A stretch of DNA of 64,000 bases from Rhodosalinus halophilus (GTDB taxonomy: Bacteria > Pseudomonadota > Alphaproteobacteria > Rhodobacterales > Rhodobacteraceae). How positions within the stretch are numbered: the stretch's first letter is position 1; every line of letters starts with the position of its first letter. Below the pieces are notes generated by a model that did no database searches, was not told the DNA's origin, and saw only the letters and a list, made by a program, of their open reading frames with translations. Of the stretch, positions 62,849 to 64,000 are shown one piece after another. Location: positions 248,001-312,000 of the forward strand of contig NZ_QNTQ01000001.1 of the NCBI RefSeq assembly GCF_003298775.1, written 5' to 3'. The position numbers were made by a program, and so were the translations under genes.

Positions 62849-64000
62849 ATGACCGACAGCACGCGCGAGGCGCTGCGCGCCGCGGCGCTGGCCTATCACG
62901 CCGAGCCGAAGCCCGGAAAACTCGAGATCCGCGCGACCAAACCGCTGGCCAACGGCCGCGACCTGGCGCGGGCCTATTCCCCGGGCGTGGCCGAGGCCTG
63001 CCTCGAGATCGCGGGCGACGAGACGGCCGCGGCGCGCTACACTACGCGCGGCAACCTCGTGGCGGTGGTCACCAACGGCTCGGCGGTGCTGGGGCTGGGC
63101 GACATCGGCGCGCTGGCCTCCAAGCCGGTGATGGAGGGCAAGGCGGTGCTCTTCAAGAAGTTCGCCGGCATCGACTGCTTCGACATCGAGGTGAAGGAGT
63201 CCGACCCCGAGCGGCTCGCCGATATCGTCTGCGCGCTGGAGCCGACCTTCGGGGCGATCAACCTCGAGGACATCAAGGCGCCCGACTGCTTCATCGTCGA
63301 ACGCCTCTGCCGCGAGCGGATGAACATCCCGGTCTTTCACGACGACCAGCACGGCACAGCGATCGTCGTGGGCGCGGCGGCGACGAACGCGCTGCGCGTG
63401 GCGGGCAAGCGGTTCGAGGACATCAAGGTGGTTTCGACCGGCGGCGGCGCGGCCGGCATCGCCTGCCTGAACATGCTGCTGAAGCTCGGCGTGAAGCGCG
63501 AGAACGTCTGGCTCTGCGACATCCACGGGCTCGTCCACGAAGGCCGCGACGTGGACATGAACCCCGAAAAGGCCGCCTTCGCGCAGGCCAGCGAAAAGCG
63601 GACCCTGTCCGAGGTGATCGAGGGCGCGGACCTCTTCCTGGGGCTCTCGGGACCAAGGGTCCTGACACCCGAGGACGTGGCGCGCATGGCCGACCCGCCG
63701 ATCCTCTTCGCGCTCGCCAACCCCGAGCCCGAGATCATGCCGGAGGAGGCGCGCGCCGTGGCCCCCGACGCGATCATCGCGACGGGGCGCAGCGACTACC
63801 CCAATCAGGTCAACAACGTCCTCTGCTTTCCCTTCATCTTCCGCGGCGCGCTGGATGCCGGCGCGACCGAGATCAACGACGCCATGCAGATCGCCTGCAT
63901 CGAGGGCATCGCCGAGATCGCGCGCCAGACCACCAGCGCGGAAACCGCCGCCGCCTACCGTGGCGAGGCGCTGACCTTCGGGCGCGACTACCTGATCCCC
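62849..64000 (+). CDS. maeB: NADP-dependent malic enzyme (partial at the window edge)
   Basis: Converts malate to pyruvate and CO2. The first 384 codons are in the window and the frame is open at base 64000. Clear motifs: [75 protein letters not shown] and [14 protein letters not shown] (quoted in short parts), all typical of the MaeB type, which in alphaproteobacteria normally continues into a phosphotransacetylase-like domain. Starting [17 protein letters not shown] with the strong ribosome site AGAGGGAGGAG. Divergent from asnB. Confidence 0.95.
   Translation, partial: MTDSTREALRAAALAYHAEPKPGKLEIRATKPLANGRDLARAYSPGVAEACLEIAGDETAAARYTTRGNLVAVVTNGSAVLGLGDIGALASKPVMEGKAVLFKKFAGIDCFDIEVKESDPERLADIVCALEPTFGAINLEDIKAPDCFIVERLCRERMNIPVFHDDQHGTAIVVGAAATNALRVAGKRFEDIKVVSTGGGAAGIACLNMLLKLGVKRENVWLCDIHGLVHEGRDVDMNPEKAAFAQASEKRTLSEVIEGADLFLGLSGPRVLTPEDVARMADPPILFALANPEPEIMPEEARAVAPDAIIATGRSDYPNQVNNVLCFPFIFRGALDAGATEINDAMQIACIEGIAEIARQTTSAETAAAYRGEALTFGRDYLIP

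Overview
This window is GC-rich chromosomal DNA (strong G/C preference at third codon positions) from an alphaproteobacterium, most likely a member of the Rhodobacteraceae. The evidence is gene content and style: a tatA-tatB-tatC block of rhodobacterial type, a hut block using the HutF/HutG branch, two MerR genes next to acyl-CoA dehydrogenases, a DUF952-pyrD-arsC-like block, a SqrR/BigR-type ArsR regulator, and many four-base ATGA/GTGA overlaps. I see no insertion sequence, phage, integrase, CRISPR array, plasmid gene or rRNA. One tRNA (Gly, TCC) is present.

Layout. 0-3 kb: Tat protein-export operon (minus strand), a divergent WYL-type regulator with a likely self-operator, and an FKBP isomerase. 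3-6 kb: an overlapping trio of haloacid dehalogenase, alpha/beta hydrolase and threonine dehydratase. 6-11 kb: a tightly overlapped pobA-pcaD-esterase-pcaB-MFS operon for 4-hydroxybenzoate/protocatechuate catabolism that lacks the ring-cleavage genes. 11-14 kb: a zinc alcohol dehydrogenase, an unusual enolase-superfamily protein and a SqrR-like repressor. 14-18 kb: an acyl-CoA synthetase and an ABC exporter. 18-26 kb: tRNA-Gly, a Tat-exported SGNH-like hydrolase, and a complete histidine-utilisation set (hutF divergent from hutI-hutH-hutG-hutU).

26-30 kb (all minus): YedK/HMCES-type protein, phytanoyl-CoA dioxygenase-like protein, then a pseudo-peroxiredoxin/2OG-Fe(II) dioxygenase fusion leading an operon with an ECF sigma factor and its anti-sigma. 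30-39 kb: TPR-sulfotransferase, secreted 5'-nucleotidase, DUF952-pyrD-arsC-like, a second 2OG-Fe(II) dioxygenase, a MATE pump and two hotdog thioesterases. 39-48 kb: a fatty-acid or branched-chain acyl-CoA degradation region with two MerR regulators, two acyl-CoA dehydrogenases around a small ribbon-helix-helix-like protein, then GST, thiolase, a small exported protein of foreign-looking composition, and a FadJ-type bifunctional enzyme. 48-56 kb: arylamine N-acetyltransferase, sulfotransferase, EamA exporter, acyl-CoA synthetase, a degenerate M48-like membrane protein and a SPOR protein. 55-61 kb: pyrimidine/nucleoside salvage (upp; cdd-deoA-deoB-add). 61-64 kb: asparagine synthetase and the start of a malic enzyme running off the end.

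The most interesting items are the sigma/anti-sigma operon headed by the dioxygenase fusion, the pseudo-M48 protein, the enolase-superfamily member with Gly where a metal-binding Asp is expected, the overlapping divergent hut promoters over a palindrome, and five copies of a dispersed intergenic repeat (AAATAYCC followed by a G-rich hairpin). All family assignments come from reading motifs by eye; no database search was run.
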